Shown one piece after another: positions 1 to 13,241 of a stretch of DNA of 64,000 nucleotides; position 1 is the stretch's first letter; every line of letters begins with the position of its first letter. The notes under the pieces are model-generated. The model was not told the DNA's origin. It was given only the letters and a program-made list of their open reading frames with translations, and made no database searches. The stretch spans positions 179,774,556 to 179,838,555 of the forward strand of contig CP136067.1 in the NCBI GenBank assembly GCA_032622095.1. Direction: 5' to 3'. This DNA comes from Siphonodentalium dalli. Lineage: Eukaryota > Mollusca > Scaphopoda > Gadilida > Siphonodentaliidae. The position numbers and the translations under genes are program-made.

Positions 1-1190
1 GTGGGCACTACATTGATAAAAAATTGTTTAGTCGCGGATTAGCACCAAACTTACAAATAATAATCTCCATGATATCAGGAGTCTAATTGTGTGGTTTAAA
101 GATATCAAAAGTAGGGCCATTCGAGTCAGGGGTGCCTAGAGGGTGAGAGGGACACACACATTGATAAACAATATGTTTATCATTTCCAACTGATTGATAC
201 ATATTCTTCTCAGTGATATGAATAATCTAATCGTGTGGTTTAAATGCGCCAAATTGGTGCCTTTTGTGTGAGAGATATGCAATGTTGGCCCTAAATTTGA
301 TACGAATTTGTGTACTCGCCAATTTTCATAAATTTTATATATATTCATCTCTGTAATGAGTCTAAGTGTGTGGTTTAGTGATGTCAAAAGTGGCGCCGCT
401 TGAGTCCGAAATAAGGACGGGAGGGTCACCAAAAACTTATAAAAATATGTTTAGTGCCAATTACCATCAAACTCATACACGTTCTTCTCAAATGATACAA
501 TGAATCAAATATTTGCGAATATCTGCCTGTGTTCTATATATAACTTTAAGGGTACAATCTAGATGGCACCAAGGCGGTCTAACAGGGGTAACTTTTTACG
601 AGTAAGATAATGGTGCGGGTTAAAATTTTCTAAAGTGGCGTTGTTGGCGTCAGGAGAGGGGCTATTTTTAGCACAGATTTCGACCAAATAAATATATTAT
701 TCTTCTCCGTGATACGAGGAATATAAACGTGTGATTTAAAGACGCGAAATTTGTGCCGTTTGGGTGAGATATTGGGGGGGGGGGGTAATAACTATGATAA
801 TACTTTGTTTAGTTGTCGATTACCACCAAACTTATATATAATCATCTCCATTATATAATGCATGCATGAGTCTAATAGACGTGGTTTAAATATGACAAAA
901 GTGGCGCGGTTCAGGTCATGCATGAGGAGAGTTGCACCAAAGTTGATACAAATATATTTAGCACTGATTCCACCAAATTTATGCACGTTCTTCTCTAATG
1001 ATATGATGAATTCAATCACATTTGGGGTTGTTTGGGTCATGGATGGCGAGAGGAGATTCACTAGCATTTATACGATTGTTCAATTAGCCGATATCCAACA
1101 AAGTTATATATGGTCATCTTCCAGGCCATCTCCATGTCGTTCTAAGGAGTTTTTGGCATTCCAATTTCACAATCTCGACAAATGGTGACC
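1..1190. repeat. Degenerate satellite-like tandem array
   Basis: The core GTGTGGTTTAAA recurs at about 89, 233, 367, 613, 729 and 879. Each unit follows it with a CAAAAGTGGCGCC-like stretch, a GGGAGGGTCACC-like stretch, a TTTAGTGCCGATTACCACCAAA-like stretch (split and diverged) and a TTCTTCTCCATGATATGA-like stretch. Spacing is irregular (about 115-150 bases, one gap of double length), so the array is old and eroded. Single units in the opposite orientation lie near 48.6-48.8 kb and 53.45-53.75 kb. I see no coding potential; the short open frames here contain only array sequence. Confidence 0.6.
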
Positions 1191-1300
1191 GAGTTAAGTC
1201 ACTTGAACAATTATATCTTCTCAACTGTCATATTTATATGGGGATGGAAATTGGGGCATTCCTATAATGATCCAGCAACACATATACAAAGAAGCAAGCC

Positions 1301-1801
1301 TTAAAGGTACGGTTGGCCTTGGTGGTGGGTATCCTGTGAAATTTTTCCACCCGTCAAAAACCGCCACAAACAGAAAGAACAACAAAATGTAGACAGACTT
1401 TGTCCGTATACAAATAAGAAATATCGCATAAACAGTATGTTATTGTCATATCTTTGACCATTGGTATGTAAACAAACGCATAAAAAGTTACTTTTCTGGT
1501 GTTTGTTTATATTATGATGGTAAACATAAAGAGCGTTCTTTGTTGGTGAGTTCCTGATATGGAACGAATAAAGAGCGTTTGTGCCATTTGTGTGTGATTA
1601 GCCAGCACCATTGTGCTGTCTTCTGTAACACAATCAGGCTCTTGCTTAGGTAATATATAGTAAATCGTTATGATAACATGCTGTTTACGCTATGGTCATG
1701 GTATATATGAACGAAACTGTATGCGCTTTAATGTTTTTCTGTTCACGGTGATTGGAACAAATATGAATATTTTCGACAACTAAGGCCTCACGTGCCTTTA
1801 A
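1301..1801. mobile_element. TTAA-flanked MITE, family A, copy 1
   Basis: The element is flanked by TTAA on both sides (1301-1304 and 1798-1801). The left end reads AGGTACGG and the right end CACGTGCCT, an imperfect terminal inverted repeat. The interior aligns along its length with 2673-3121 and 62347-62862, sharing the block AGAGCGTT and a 'cagtatgtta' block. It has no coding capacity. TTAA target duplication is characteristic of piggyBac-type transposases, so this is probably a non-autonomous passenger of such a system. The superfamily is an inference from the target site alone. Confidence 0.6.
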
Positions 1802-1854
1802 ACGTATATTTATATCAATCTACTTAAGATATACATATATTCATTCACACTGAG

Positions 1855-2345
1855 GGACCTTGAATCGTCAGAGGATTGCATATTAGAATGGCTCATGTAT
1901 ATATTATAACACGATTGAGTCTGTTCCATTCAATATAGTGTCCACAAAAAAAATTACAATTGCCCAGGGATATGGAAATGTAGAGCAGGCCTGTTAAAAA
2001 ATAGTGGCCACAGTATGCAGTCAAATATGGTTACGTGTGCAGTCAAATATGGTTACTTCTGAGATAAAGGAAAACGCAGTCCGTAGCACATGACTTTTCA
2101 GGATCCTCCAATATTGACATCTGACAAGGGTATATCTGCCCGATAAAGAGGGTTTCTTTCATTTTTTTAGAACAGACTCATCGCCTAACATAAACAACTC
2201 AAAATTTCGCTGTGTCGGGCACACGTAGCTGCTATGCAGGCATAACATCAATTCTTTTAAACTGAAAATGATTAGCCAGTATATAGCACCAGAACAGAGG
2301 AGCACCTGAACATGTCTTTAAAACATCTGTATATTCGTGAAAATA
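1855..2345 (+). repeat. Dispersed repeat family B, copy 1
   Basis: About 490 bases align in the same orientation with 47333-47790, sharing blocks such as GCATATTAGAATGG and TCTTTTCAGGATCCTCC. There is no open frame and no obvious terminal inverted repeat. The second copy lies just beyond the broken TLR copy 3, so B may be part of an older host duplication rather than a transposon. Confidence 0.55.
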
Positions 2346-2672
2346 TTATAAACTAGATTGATTGGTTTATTGATACATCTCTTTGTAAAACACAATTGTC
2401 GTCTTTTATGTTTTCGAACTAATGTGTTTATGATGTTCATGTTCATGCTATATATAACGTCTGAAGTATACGCAGTTGTAAATAAATAAATACTTATTGA
2501 GCCACTACTTATATTACATGTGTAAGAATAATGTTTTGTGATGCCATTTGGATATACAATTTATGAGAATACGTGTAACACTTTGAGAGGAAGAGTATTC
2601 TCTATTCCCACCAAATATCCACAGAGGGTGTCACATCACTTTAACGTGGGAAACGCCGGGTAACCCCGCTAG
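2346..2672 (+). other. AT-rich spacer ending in a possible Helitron 3' end
   Basis: No gene is visible. The last 30 bases contain a GC-rich inverted pair (CGCCGGG and CCCCG) followed at once by CTAGT, resembling the hairpin plus CTAG of Helitron 3' ends. It compares with the better example at 61112-61141. No matching 5' end was found, so this may be only a relic. Confidence 0.25.
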
Positions 2673-3125
2673 TAGTAAAATATAGACAGACTTTGTTCGT
2701 ATACCAATCAGAAATACGGCATAAACAGTATGTTACTGTAAAATGTTTTTCATTTGTTATGTAAACAAAAGAAAATAAACGTTACAGAACCTGGCTTTTG
2801 TTTAGATCCGGATATGGTAAACATTAAGAGCGTTATTTGTTACTGTTTTCCTGATATGGAAATAATAAAGAGCGTTTATATCATTTGTGTGTGATTAACC
2901 AATATAATTGCGCTGTGTTATATAAACAGAAGCAAATTTCTGTAACACGAGCAGGCGCTTGTTTACGTACACCATCGTACGTCTTGACGACAATATACTA
3001 TTTACTCGCTGATTATGTTTGGCATATGAACAAAACTAATATAAATATATTTTAATATTCCTTCTGTTGATGGCGATTTGAACAAATATGAATATTTCTG
3101 CAACGAACGCCGCCCGTGCCTTTAA
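2673..3125. mobile_element. TTAA-flanked MITE, family A, left-truncated copy 2
   Basis: The sequence matches family A copies at 1305-1797 and 62347-62862 from the 'atatagacagacttt' block onward. The right end CCCGTGCCT is followed by TTAA (3122-3125). The left terminal repeat is missing and is replaced by the CTAGT-bearing end at about 2670. No protein is encoded. Confidence 0.55.
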
Positions 3126-4345
3126 TCACGCAACGACTCAGTCATTGAAAACTTCCCACCATCTCACGACTGTCCATATTTCGTCTTCTATTTTCTCACC
3201 CCCTATCTTTCTCTATTTTCTCTCTGCATCTCTGCATCTTGCTACCCGTAACACTATCTTCTTCCTTTTTTCAATCAATAACTCAAATTCTGTGTTATAT
3301 CTCCAATTATTAAAAAAAATCATTATTTTCACCCCTTCCCGCCTGAACTATACCCATCCCTCACTTATTGGGGACGGGGCATGTTACCAAAGAGGAGAAG
3401 ACTTCAAATTAACACATATGAATGATTTACTTTCTGGCATCCAAAACATAGATATAAAACAAAATGTGAAATTGTTCAAAATAGTACAACATTTTATTAC
3501 GGAAACTAAACGTTTCTGACAAATGATATTAACTTAATTAATAAGTAGGACATAAATATGTTTATTGCTTTTTTCGACCTGGTACTTGCTCGGCCATAAC
3601 AATGTTTTAAATAAACACAATCGACGTTGGCACCCCCACCACCTTACATCATCCTTTCCTAACGATCCGCAAGATCATCATTCACCAGTCACCATTCTCT
3701 CACATTCCACACAGCTGTAAATAAGTTACTTATTGTGCCACTTTGTCAATTATGTAATTTTGTAACAATGTATACTGGAGAGGGGCTCATTAAGTTATGT
3801 AACTTGTGCCCCAATCCACTTTGTATTATTACAAATAAAATATGTTTAAAGTAAAGTAAGACTTCATATATAACCCCTCGGGCTTGTTGTCTGACCCTCG
3901 TTTCCATATATTAACACTCCTATTTTGCATATATGTGTCATCTGTATATTATGTTGTTTGTTTGGATTTTGAAATAAACATATGTTTACACTAAAGGGTT
4001 AATGTTAAATTGATGTCAAGGTCAATTCTGGTGTTTACTGCATGATGTATTCATATAGCGTCTGTTGATCAAGAATATATAGGGGACATTCCAACCGACG
4101 CGCTATCTATTGTGATTCATAAATATTTTCCTAGTATTTATAGTTTTTCTAAGAAATATTGTTTTCATACTCAAATTTATATGCTCTATATTTGCCATCA
4201 CTTATATTTGCTCAGCGCCTGGAACGTTGGTGTTAGGTAGACGTGTCAAGAGTATGACTCTAGTGAAAGGAATTTACCCGCCTATTGAATGTTTATTAGG
4301 CCAGCAACCAGGATGTTATAATAATTTAAATGTTTGATACACATA
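3126..4345. other. Gene-free stretch with a CT-rich repeat
   Basis: No convincing gene. A 143-codon open frame at 3088-3519 starts inside the MITE and runs through simple CT-rich sequence, so I do not call it. The CT-rich segment at about 3135-3310 resembles the reverse complement of 58830-59000 (shared blocks 'aaaact.cccacca' and CTAACACTATCTTCT), marking a small dispersed repeat. The rest is AT-rich with nothing recognisable. Confidence 0.45.
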
Positions 4346-7210
4346 ATAATGGCTGGGGACACACGTACCACATAGCGATGGCATAGTAGGTGTGACAATT
4401 TATTATGGTGGAGTTTGGTGGCCATTGGCTTTCATAATTAATATGCCATAGCAAGCCATGTCGCCCTTTGCAAATTCGCACAATGAGTCTACCAAGCTCT
4501 ACCAGCGATGGTCGATCTCTCAAGGATGTATCTGCCTGAATGTCTTGTCGATGTTGATATGTACTCAACACGCAGTGTAGTCTGGTCGATAAAAGGTTTG
4601 ACCTAGAAAAAAATTGGACTAAGTTGGTTTTTATTCCATTTTGAAGAGGAATATTTCCTCTACAACATATCCAAAATCCGCTAAAATCCGCTTTGAGCAA
4701 ACTTTTTTTTACAGAGATTTTAAAAAATGCTCATTTTTCGACCTTGCGAAGTACGTTTTTCTACAATATCCCGCATCGGCGACACCAGAACGCATTAATC
4801 CTCTATCCGATATATACCAGTTTGTCTAAAAGAGTATAGGGGGCGAATAGAGTGACAAGGACAGAAAACAATGCAATCGCGGCGATGAAATGGCTGTCAA
4901 AATGGCCGCAACTACAATCCATGCTACGATGAAAGCAACATATTGGATAACCCCCTTTTAAGCGAAAATACACATTTGTAATTTACAAGAATGTTGTTAT
5001 ATATCTTTAAAGGTACACATATAATTAAAACATATCTATCTGAATGATTTATCGATCACTGCTACGCACGTTAACCCAATGATTTACGTTCGGGTTTTCT
5101 TATTAGAATACATCCAACAGTCGGGCCAAAATCAGTTATTTTGGGCATGCAACACACAAAGTAATATTTCGTCACACAGTGCGTGGTAGTTTCCTTTTGG
5201 AATGATGATTAATTATTGAATGTAAAGTGAAACTGAAATGCCCACCCTATCTGTGTAAATACTAGTTATATTTCCAGAATTTTCAACACTCTCCGTGACA
5301 ATAAACCATACACGTATGTCGTAATGCTGATTATACTCTCAAGAAACACTTATCTCTTTAACAGAATAGTACCCTATCTCACTAGATCGAAGAGACTGTA
5401 CATCGTACATTTTATTTAGTACTAATTTTCATGGTGCTCCCAAACCGGTTTCTTAGTAGACAATTATGTTCAAATTACTTCAATCGGCACTTTACAACAT
5501 GAATATGTACCACGCAATACACACTATTAGTTGTCAGTATCTTGTTGTTTGAAATTATGTTACCATTGCCACCCACATACTTGCGCTAAATATCAGGTCA
5601 TCAGCGTTTACAGTTATTAGTTCTGCGTTTACCATTCATTCAATGTTGCTATTTATGGTTTTGTAAGCAGCAGATATGTGTAACATTAGGGAGAATGGGT
5701 AAACGCGGCGATGCGGTTGCAGAAAAGGTCGTACGTTTCGCGTATATGTGGCCTTAGTGCATTTAAGTGCACATAAATTCCAGGTATAAAGACAGTCTCT
5801 GCCATAGAGTATGTAGGCAAATTGGGTTATGTTGAGCATTTATTGAAGATAGTCTATTGTAATCCTTTGTATTTTGATAAATTGCGTTCATGGTATACCA
5901 CCATGTATTTGTGTGATAAAAATGAAATATTCGTGTTTAATCACTTGACCGGAGGCAACTATGACTACTATTTTAAGACACGGACAAAAGGATCTACACA
6001 TTTTACCTAGTACCATATGAATAGCTCTCATACTGTTCTATAGTAGTAAATTTTGACAGACTGTGTGTTGTAGATTCAAAAATAAATGATTATCGGTCAC
6101 ATTCGTGAGACTGTTTTCATTACATATATTTCTGCTTCTAGAAAAGGCCACACAATGAGTACATCCCTATTAGATCACATTTAACTGTTTTAATACACAT
6201 ATATTACACGATTCAAGATAAACAGTACAGATAAAAATGCGTTATTCTTCTATTTCTTGGCGCCCAAAAAGTCCACATTCAATCGTTGTATGAGACCTGG
6301 CTTTCGGTTGCTCTCTCGCGAGATACATTTGAGAGAATTCTTACATACTATTATTAATAGCTTCCCTTATACTCTGAAATCATTCTTCCTCGTATAATTC
6401 GACGGCCTGTTCGTTCTTGTATAACCAGCTATTCAATTTTCCGCAAATTATAAATTTCATTCGATTTTGTCCATTTTGGCGGCCATTTTGGACAGACATT
6501 CTACCGATATGGTTTACGACTAAGGATTGTTTGTGTGGATTTTATTTTATTACTAATTTGGTATTTTTTGGCGCACCTACCACCGAAATTCAGGATTTTT
6601 CTATACCAATTGCCACCATGGACGCCATCTTGTATTACAGAAAATGCTCAAAGCGGATTTTAGCGGATTTTGGATATGTTATAGAGGATATATTCCTCTT
6701 CAAAATGGAATAGAAACCAACTTAGTCCAAATTTGTTCTAGGTTGACCCTAACATTTTAGTTTATCGACCAGACTAGTGTTATATTTTGCATGCTAATAC
6801 ACAAGTCCACTTGATAACTTAATGAATAATCCATCTCAACAGCCATGATTGTTCTTACTAATGAAATTAATATAAGTAGATAAACATGCATGCATTGAGA
6901 TCATATAAAAAACGTACCACAATAATGATATGTGAGTCAATGGGGAATTGCCACTAGGCCACGGCCAAACATAATTCTGGACGATCTATCGTGCAATTAT
7001 ATAAATCGTCGTGAATACAATTTAGCAAAACGCAATGAGTAGAGATCAACCTTGGTGAAAAGCAATTGTTAATTGGTCCAGTCGACTCATTGTGTGGAAA
7101 ATCAGCGGGCGACAGAATTATGACGGACCAATTGTCACCAAACCCCATCATAATAAATTGTCACACCTACTATGCCATCGCTACTGTGATACGTGTGTCC
7201 GCAGCCAATA
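4346..7210. mobile_element. Foldback element FB1 (2.9 kb)
   Basis: The left arm (about 4346-4735) and right arm (about 6640-7210) are inverted copies. Shared blocks include GGCATAGTAGGTGTGACAAT, TAGTCTGGTCGATAAA, AAGTTGGTTT and the paired AAAATCCGC motif. The centre (4740-6640) is AT-rich and has no recognised gene; frames at 5636-6010 and 6417-6713 match no family I know. The AAAATCCGC block and a nearby GACCTAGAACAAATT-like block also form the arms of the 23.2-27.1 kb element, so the two belong to one superfamily with different interiors. How it moves is unknown. Confidence 0.6.
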
Positions 7211-8963
7211 ATAATTTCAATGTTTGATACACATAATAATAATTTCAATGTTTGATACATATAATAATAATTTCTGGATATGTTCAGATTGTCAGAACAC
7301 CGCGAAAATGACTACTTTAGACAAAATAAAAAAAAAATTCTTAACATCATCAGTTTTCTCTAACAGCATCATAGCAATTTAGCAGGACCCACCAGAATCA
7401 TAGCACATTAGCAGGACCACTTGACCAGGGTGAATCTATTTTATCATACCTATTTTTGGACATAACTCGGAGGCTCAAATGTACCATGGCCGTTTAATGA
7501 ACTGATATTTCTGTCAATGTGTAGAATGTTTTATCACATTTTTTTGTTAGTGCCACTGTGTATATTGTTAGTGTTAGAAAATTCCCCCGTTTTCTGTCGG
7601 AGATCGCTGCTTGTAGCAGTTGTGCCGGTGTGTGATCTCTGGTCTCAATCTCTACCAGAGCACACCAGTCATACTTCATTTATGACTCTGTAACCGGCTG
7701 GGTAATGGTCTGTGGTTTATATATTTAGCTCGGTGTTTTCCAGCAAAAATGGCGAAACTCGATTGCTCCAAAGTCAAATTGGCTTTGAGAACAATTCCCG
7801 CACTAAAAACTTAATGACAGAATGGAGGATCAGAGCGGTAGGTTGGTGACGATTTTCGCAAGCTACAAGTCAAAATTGCAGCAAATTAGAACTCTTGTAT
7901 TTTGACATGCCACGCGTGTTGTCGTGACATATTAAGGTACGAAATTACACAAATTTTAATCTATATTTTGTGCGTTTAACAAGGGCAGCATTTTGCACTG
8001 CTTGCTTAGTATATATTTTAATATCGCGGAAGTCCACCAAATGTGGGTAAAATGTCGCCGATAGCAGCGGTCTTACCGAGTCATCAAGGGAGGTAAACTC
8101 TGCATGGAGTCTGGAATCACACTCGAATAAGCAGACGTGTTAGCACGTGTTTGGGTACACATTAGAGCCCTTTCGCAAAGTCACGAATACGATTACGAAT
8201 ATGGACAATATCCTGCCAGTATGAGGCCAAAAATTCGATATATACGCACGGGGGTTCTTATTTGAGACGAAATATACCCCACTTAGTTTAATTGTGTGCA
8301 GATGTGTCGAGAATGTGCCACTGGTCCTGCTTGAAAGATAAACACATTACCTTTTCCATCAAATATATGTGTAATTGAATATAGTGGGGCATATGCCGTC
8401 TCACAAATTAACCATCGTTGGTAAATTGTGATGGTGTCCACTTTACTAGGACAATATATATCCTATCCGTAATCGTAAGAGTGATTTGGCGAAAGGTCTC
8501 TAATGATGCTGAATTAGTCGCTATCCTATGTTTTTGGGTAAAAGTTACTCAGGTTCCTAAACTGGTAAAAGATACCCGGGATCAAGGAAACAATAGGAGA
8601 GCTGAAAAATCGGATTTTAAGGGGGAGGTCAAGTGACCAATTTTGAATGGGGATAAACATATCCTATCTCTATATGGATTTATACGGATTTATGGAAATA
8701 TTTATAAAAACGACTTTTTGCTCACATATATGTTATTTTCTATTTCAGACGTTCCAGGTGACCACACAAGTTACTTATATGTAGGGGAGTAGAACTTCGA
8801 ATTTGAGACGACTAACACTAACGGGTGGATATATCACGATGACGTTAGTTTGTTGGGTAGAGACAGTTCGGACCGATTCGTCACCCGAGCTTAAACCAAT
8901 GGTTTAGACGTTCACCATGACGCAACTGAAAACATTGCCTGGAAATTTGTATTCAATTCTTCA
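7211..8963. other. No gene recognised
   Basis: The first 65 bases hold a short tandem repeat of a TTTGATACACATAATAAT-type unit. After that I see only AT-rich sequence and isolated open frames of 60-72 codons (7494-7679, 8418-8636) without domains, signal peptides or similarity to anything else in the window. Confidence 0.4.
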
Positions 8964-9499
8964 GGCATTTTATTTTTTCATTACTTGGTTTACGGGATTT
9001 CCCTACCGAAAAAAAAGAAGCTGTTTGTCAAAAAAATTAATTTTAGTTATCGTTTTTTTTATTTCCGCCAATGGGAATATTAATCCAGACATATAATAAA
9101 ATTGAAAAAGTCAAGTTTGCATAAAGTATTCAACACCAATTGAACAGCGAAGACTCCTGGTGATAATTATGATATTGGGTGTTTTACGACAACATGACAG
9201 ACTTTGATATTGGCGATATGTTTTGATCTATCAGAGTCTTGCTTTAAATACACATTCAAATATAATAAGTATATTTGCCTATGCAATTGGACAAGGGCCA
9301 AACATAGCTATAGGTGCTATGGTGGCTTCTTTTAGATGAGATTATTTTACAGCAAGTATTGTATTTCTCCCGTCCCTATTGTTTGAAATATTAATTTTTT
9401 TTAAAAATGATACAGATTTTAGTTTTAGTTTTTTCCTAGCACCTCTCCCACATTTTAGCCAAAACAATCCGTAAACCAAGTAATACAAAATAAAATGCC
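8964..9499. mobile_element. MITE with about 35-bp terminal inverted repeats
   Basis: The left end begins GGCATTTTATTTTTTCATTA and continues with CTTGGTTTACGG. The right end is its reverse complement with few mismatches. The total is 536 bases, non-coding and A/T-rich inside. No clear target duplication was found, so the superfamily stays open. Confidence 0.6.
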
Positions 9500-10239
9500 T
9501 TACATGTCGTTAGTTATTTTATCACACACCAGTTCTTGTATGTGGTAAATTCGACAACCTGAAGAGATTCTGGATTCTCCCTGGACGTTCATGACGTATA
9601 TATAACGACATTTTCTCAAGTATTTTGATATCAAAATCATGGTAAAGTTACAAACAACGAATATCGATCTGAAAAGCTCAGAATAATATCACTTTCCTTT
9701 ATGGTTAGTGTGTGTATTAAAGACATATTATGGAATAACAGTGATTAAAACCCATAAGTTAGTTACCAAACAAGATCTCCACTGGAAGAATGTAGCACTC
9801 GATTAAGGTTATTGAGAACTCCATCTGCATCGACTATACCATCTTTGAGAACACAATGTTTGAACTACGCACAAATGTAAATATTTATACTTTATCAGGG
9901 ACGATTTATTGTGCAGAAATATTACGGAAATGATTCCAACAATGACGATGTGTTCTGCCTATTTTGATATCAAACATATGAAAATAACTTATTTTCTCAT
10001 GATTCTTTGTTATTCCATTCTGAAAACCTTAGTGCAGTGTTTCACATCACTTTAAGTATATGGCCGCACTCGGGTTGTTTTTCGGCTCTCGGTGTATCCT
10101 TCCGCCATCCACTCTCATGCGATAATCACTAACCCAAATAACTCAGTGTGGCTCTATATATCAGACCGATTCAATACGAACTTTTGAACTTTTCATAATT
10201 CATGCGAGAATTGAAGGCTAGTTTCGAGCCAATGCAGAA
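9500..10239. other. Gene-free stretch with an isolated TTAA end
   Basis: No gene. At 10036-10055 the sequence AGTGTTTCACATCAC is followed by TTTAA. Its reverse complement resembles the sequence just inside the TTAA at 28470 (GGTGACGTGAAACACT) and the one at 2625-2640. It is probably one end of another TTAA-type element whose other end I could not place. Confidence 0.35.
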
Positions 10240-11310
10240 GTTGAATGAAATACACAGATCTCAATGCGCATATATTATTTCCGCATATGTTTATATATAT
10301 ATGAATTATTTCGCCCCGGTGATCCAAGAAATGTGACTATACAATCTTTATTCGGTCTTAACTTAGACACTGGACTTCCTCGTGAGTGTCTGTGATTAAT
10401 GTGATTATCGGAATTTTATATAGTTCAGTCTACACGAGTGTGTGCAATTCAAAATCTCTCGTTGGTTTAAGCTCGGATGACGAATCGAACTAACGGTCGA
10501 ACAAAATCAACTGAGGATTTCTGATTCCAGCAGAGGATTCGAGCGGAGGATTTATGTCACTTGAAGTGAATTATAGTTATCTCTTTTTGGACGAGGATGT
10601 TATATCAGCCATGGACACATACATGGACCATTACCTGCGGAACAACAGATATTTTCACCTACCGTGACACAGTTTGGATATCGGAGACTGTTTTTGGGCG
10701 TTGAGATGTACTTGATACTATTCATTAATCTCATTAAGATTATCTTGCGACACAAATCAAATCAGTCTGAGTGAACTCAGACTATTGTAGCCTGATGGTC
10801 TGAAACATTCCGATAGCTTCGCATTACCATCCCTATACAGGGCTGTATATACGCAATATGACGTCACCGCCCACGCCTTTGCATCAAACATTTCACGCGA
10901 CTCTCGTCTGATTGGCTGCCACTATTTTCTGAGTTGTGGTTGATTGACACAAGTAGTTCTTTCTGAAAGTAATGGGTTCCCTGATATTTGTGTCAAACTA
11001 TCGAAAGCGTAGATTTTGGATAGTCTGTGTTCGCTCAGACAGAAAACAAATGATCAAATTCGAGGAAGCTGACAACATGTCCCGTTATGATCACAGTGAC
11101 CATATGGGCATCATGAATGTTCATGTGTAGCCCAATATACTAGTAGGGCTCGTATTCACCAGCTGTGTTAATATATATATAGTGCAGGTCATTAATACCG
11201 GGCTTTTATGTTTACTATGGTCGTCGATCTGATAGACATGTCGCCCCGGTAAAGGATTATCCAATCAATGAACTTTAACGGCGATCATAGATTTGACTGC
11301 TATCGTTGAT
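10240..11310 (-). repeat. TLR-unit downstream flank, copy 1
   Basis: This block aligns with 27690-28473 and 45122-45380. Shared stretches include GAGGATTCGAGC, CTGATTGGCTGCCACTATTTTCT (interrupted) and GTTCGCTCAGACAGAAAAC. In all copies it lies on the 3' side of the minus-strand TLR, so it belongs to a segmental duplication carrying the receptor. At 11275-11278 it keeps an uninterrupted TTAA that is occupied by insertions in copy 2. No coding sequence was recognised. Confidence 0.7.
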
Positions 11311-12823
11311 AGTCGGTTAAACAAAAAACCTTCGCATAAAAGTACATGTTTGGACCATTTCAATTACGAGCAAGCTTGGAAAAGGTCGTGGGGCGATATA
11401 CACTTCCGACGAAGGCAACGGGTTTTTGTGTATCAACGTCCACGCTCTGGAACATAAGGAGATGAGAAGTTTCCACCAGCCCAATTAAAAAATAGTCAAC
11501 ACCAATTCAGTCTGGGTCTCTGTCGTTATGTGGATAATATCCGGCGAATGTCGTGAGCAGCGCTTATTGACAAATGTCAAATCCGATAGATTGGGTCAAT
11601 CATTTCGACGAGTGTATGTATCATAAACGCTTGCAAAGGTATCTTGTGCCCCGGCCGCTACCAAATATAAGCTATCCGGTTAAGGCAGGTTTATAAAATA
11701 AATCCAGTTATTGGAAATGTCCAACCTGACAACCCGCTAAGGTCTGAAAAATTCCAACTAATATTCATTTCAGTCTAATATTTGACAAAATGTTAGAAAA
11801 TTTGTTGGTTTAAAAAACAATAAATTCATGTATAGTTACTGGCTGAGCAATCAAACTGAGAACAATTTCAACTTATTTTTGGTGTGAAATTTCCAACTAT
11901 TTTGGGTATCAGGCTAGTCCAAGTCTTCTCGTACTAAAACCAGCTAAGATATTTTGATGGCGAGATGCTGGCATTTAGTCCGAGTTCCAGGCCCATGCAT
12001 TCCTATGACACGACTTAAGCGTTAGTGACCCGCTCAAATAAAACCACAATTATATGAAATAAAATATCACAATTGCGACAATAAACGGATATATTCCGCA
12101 GAAGACATGCTATCAGTTGTGAATTGAAAGCGGTAATTTAATGTGAAAAGAGACATTTGCCGCAGTGTTTACATATTTTTAAAAGTATGCGAACTCAGTT
12201 GACATCGCGAACTGCGTTCGGCATTTTCCGGTGAAAATATTCCGTAGATTTTCGATCAACCACGCACGATGTAATCGTAATTATACGTGTCAATAAATAA
12301 ATAAATACATAGATTAAGTAAATATTGAAGATATAAATGTAAACATTAAATAAATTACGGGAATTACAACCATCTCACAGTTTAAAACAGTGTAAACACA
12401 ACGAGCATTAGAATAATATGGGGTCTGCCATTTTGTTTGTATAGAAATTCGTCTCGGTCAAAACAAACTCCGGACTATGCCGAAGTTCTTCGTAACACTT
12501 CGGCTTCCAGTTAAAACGTAAACAAAATATAATCACAGCGATGTCGGTGACAATCAACCGGAATATTCTATGCGTAATTTATCATGAAAGTTAGATTATT
12601 ATACACCATTATGACCACAAGCTGTCACTCTTTCCGATATATATAGCATCATGTATTGATTTGTTAGGTAAATCGAGTAAAATGTACCACAAATTCCCGC
12701 CACAGATCCTGGGCGTAAGTCGTGTCATAGGATTGCATGGGCCTGGAACTCGGACTTAATGCCAGCATCTCGCCATCAAAATATCTTAGCTGGTATTAGT
12801 ACGAGAAGACTTGGACTAATGTC
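11311..12823. mobile_element. Insertion in TLR flank 1, with a long-TIR element inside
   Basis: Relative to copy 3 (GTTGAAAGCATGAAATTTCC near 45384-45403), copy 1 has about 1.5 kb between 'gttgatag' (ending 11310) and 'gcatgaaatttcc' (from 12824). Within it, 11908-12823 has terminal inverted repeats of about 120-150 bases. The left arm begins CTAGTCCAAGTCTTCTCGTA and runs to about 12030; the right arm covers about 12700-12823. The arms are over 90 percent alike by eye. The interior is AT-rich and non-coding. The origin of 11311-11907 is unclear. Confidence 0.6.
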
Positions 12824-13241
12824 AGGCATGAAATTTCCAAATTTTAAATATTTTTTTTAACCAGTTGGGGTGATACTCCCCCCCCCCCAAAAAAACCCTG
12901 TCCCTAGGAATGTCAGTGACTGATGAATCCAAAATCTTTCAGAGCAGGTATACATTTAGTATATTGTATATTCAGCATAAAGTGTTATCACCATGTAACT
13001 TATGTTGTACATTATATTGTTTTGTTGATATTTGCCATGATTGTATCGAAAATTAATATAAAGATGAACTGAAAAAAAACCAATCGTTTCTTCCGAGTGG
13101 TGGGTCTGGTTTTTGTTCCCAAGTACGAGTACGATCGTAACCTAACCCCCGAAACACGAAAGTACCTCCGTCGGTCCACCGTACAAGAAAGACTAAATAA
13201 ACAAAACAAATATTCACAAATAGGCGTTCTTAATAATATGT
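12824..13241 (-). repeat. TLR 3' flank, copy 1
   Basis: Aligns with 29960-30390, 45385-45910 and 55490-55699. Shared features are GGAATGTCAGTGACTG, CCGAAACACGAAAGTACCTCC-type text and the AACAAATATTCACAAATAGG segment. Copy 1 has a single version of the AACAAATATTC unit, whereas copies 2-4 have one to three. It is probably 3' untranslated or immediate downstream DNA of the receptor. Confidence 0.6.

Noticed and set aside
3088-3519. A 143-codon plus-strand open frame
   Set aside because: It starts inside a MITE and crosses a CT-rich repeat related to 58830-59000. No domain, signal or codon evidence supports it.
4326-4700. A 124-codon minus-strand frame
   Set aside because: It lies entirely in the left inverted arm of FB1, and the matching right arm does not preserve the frame.
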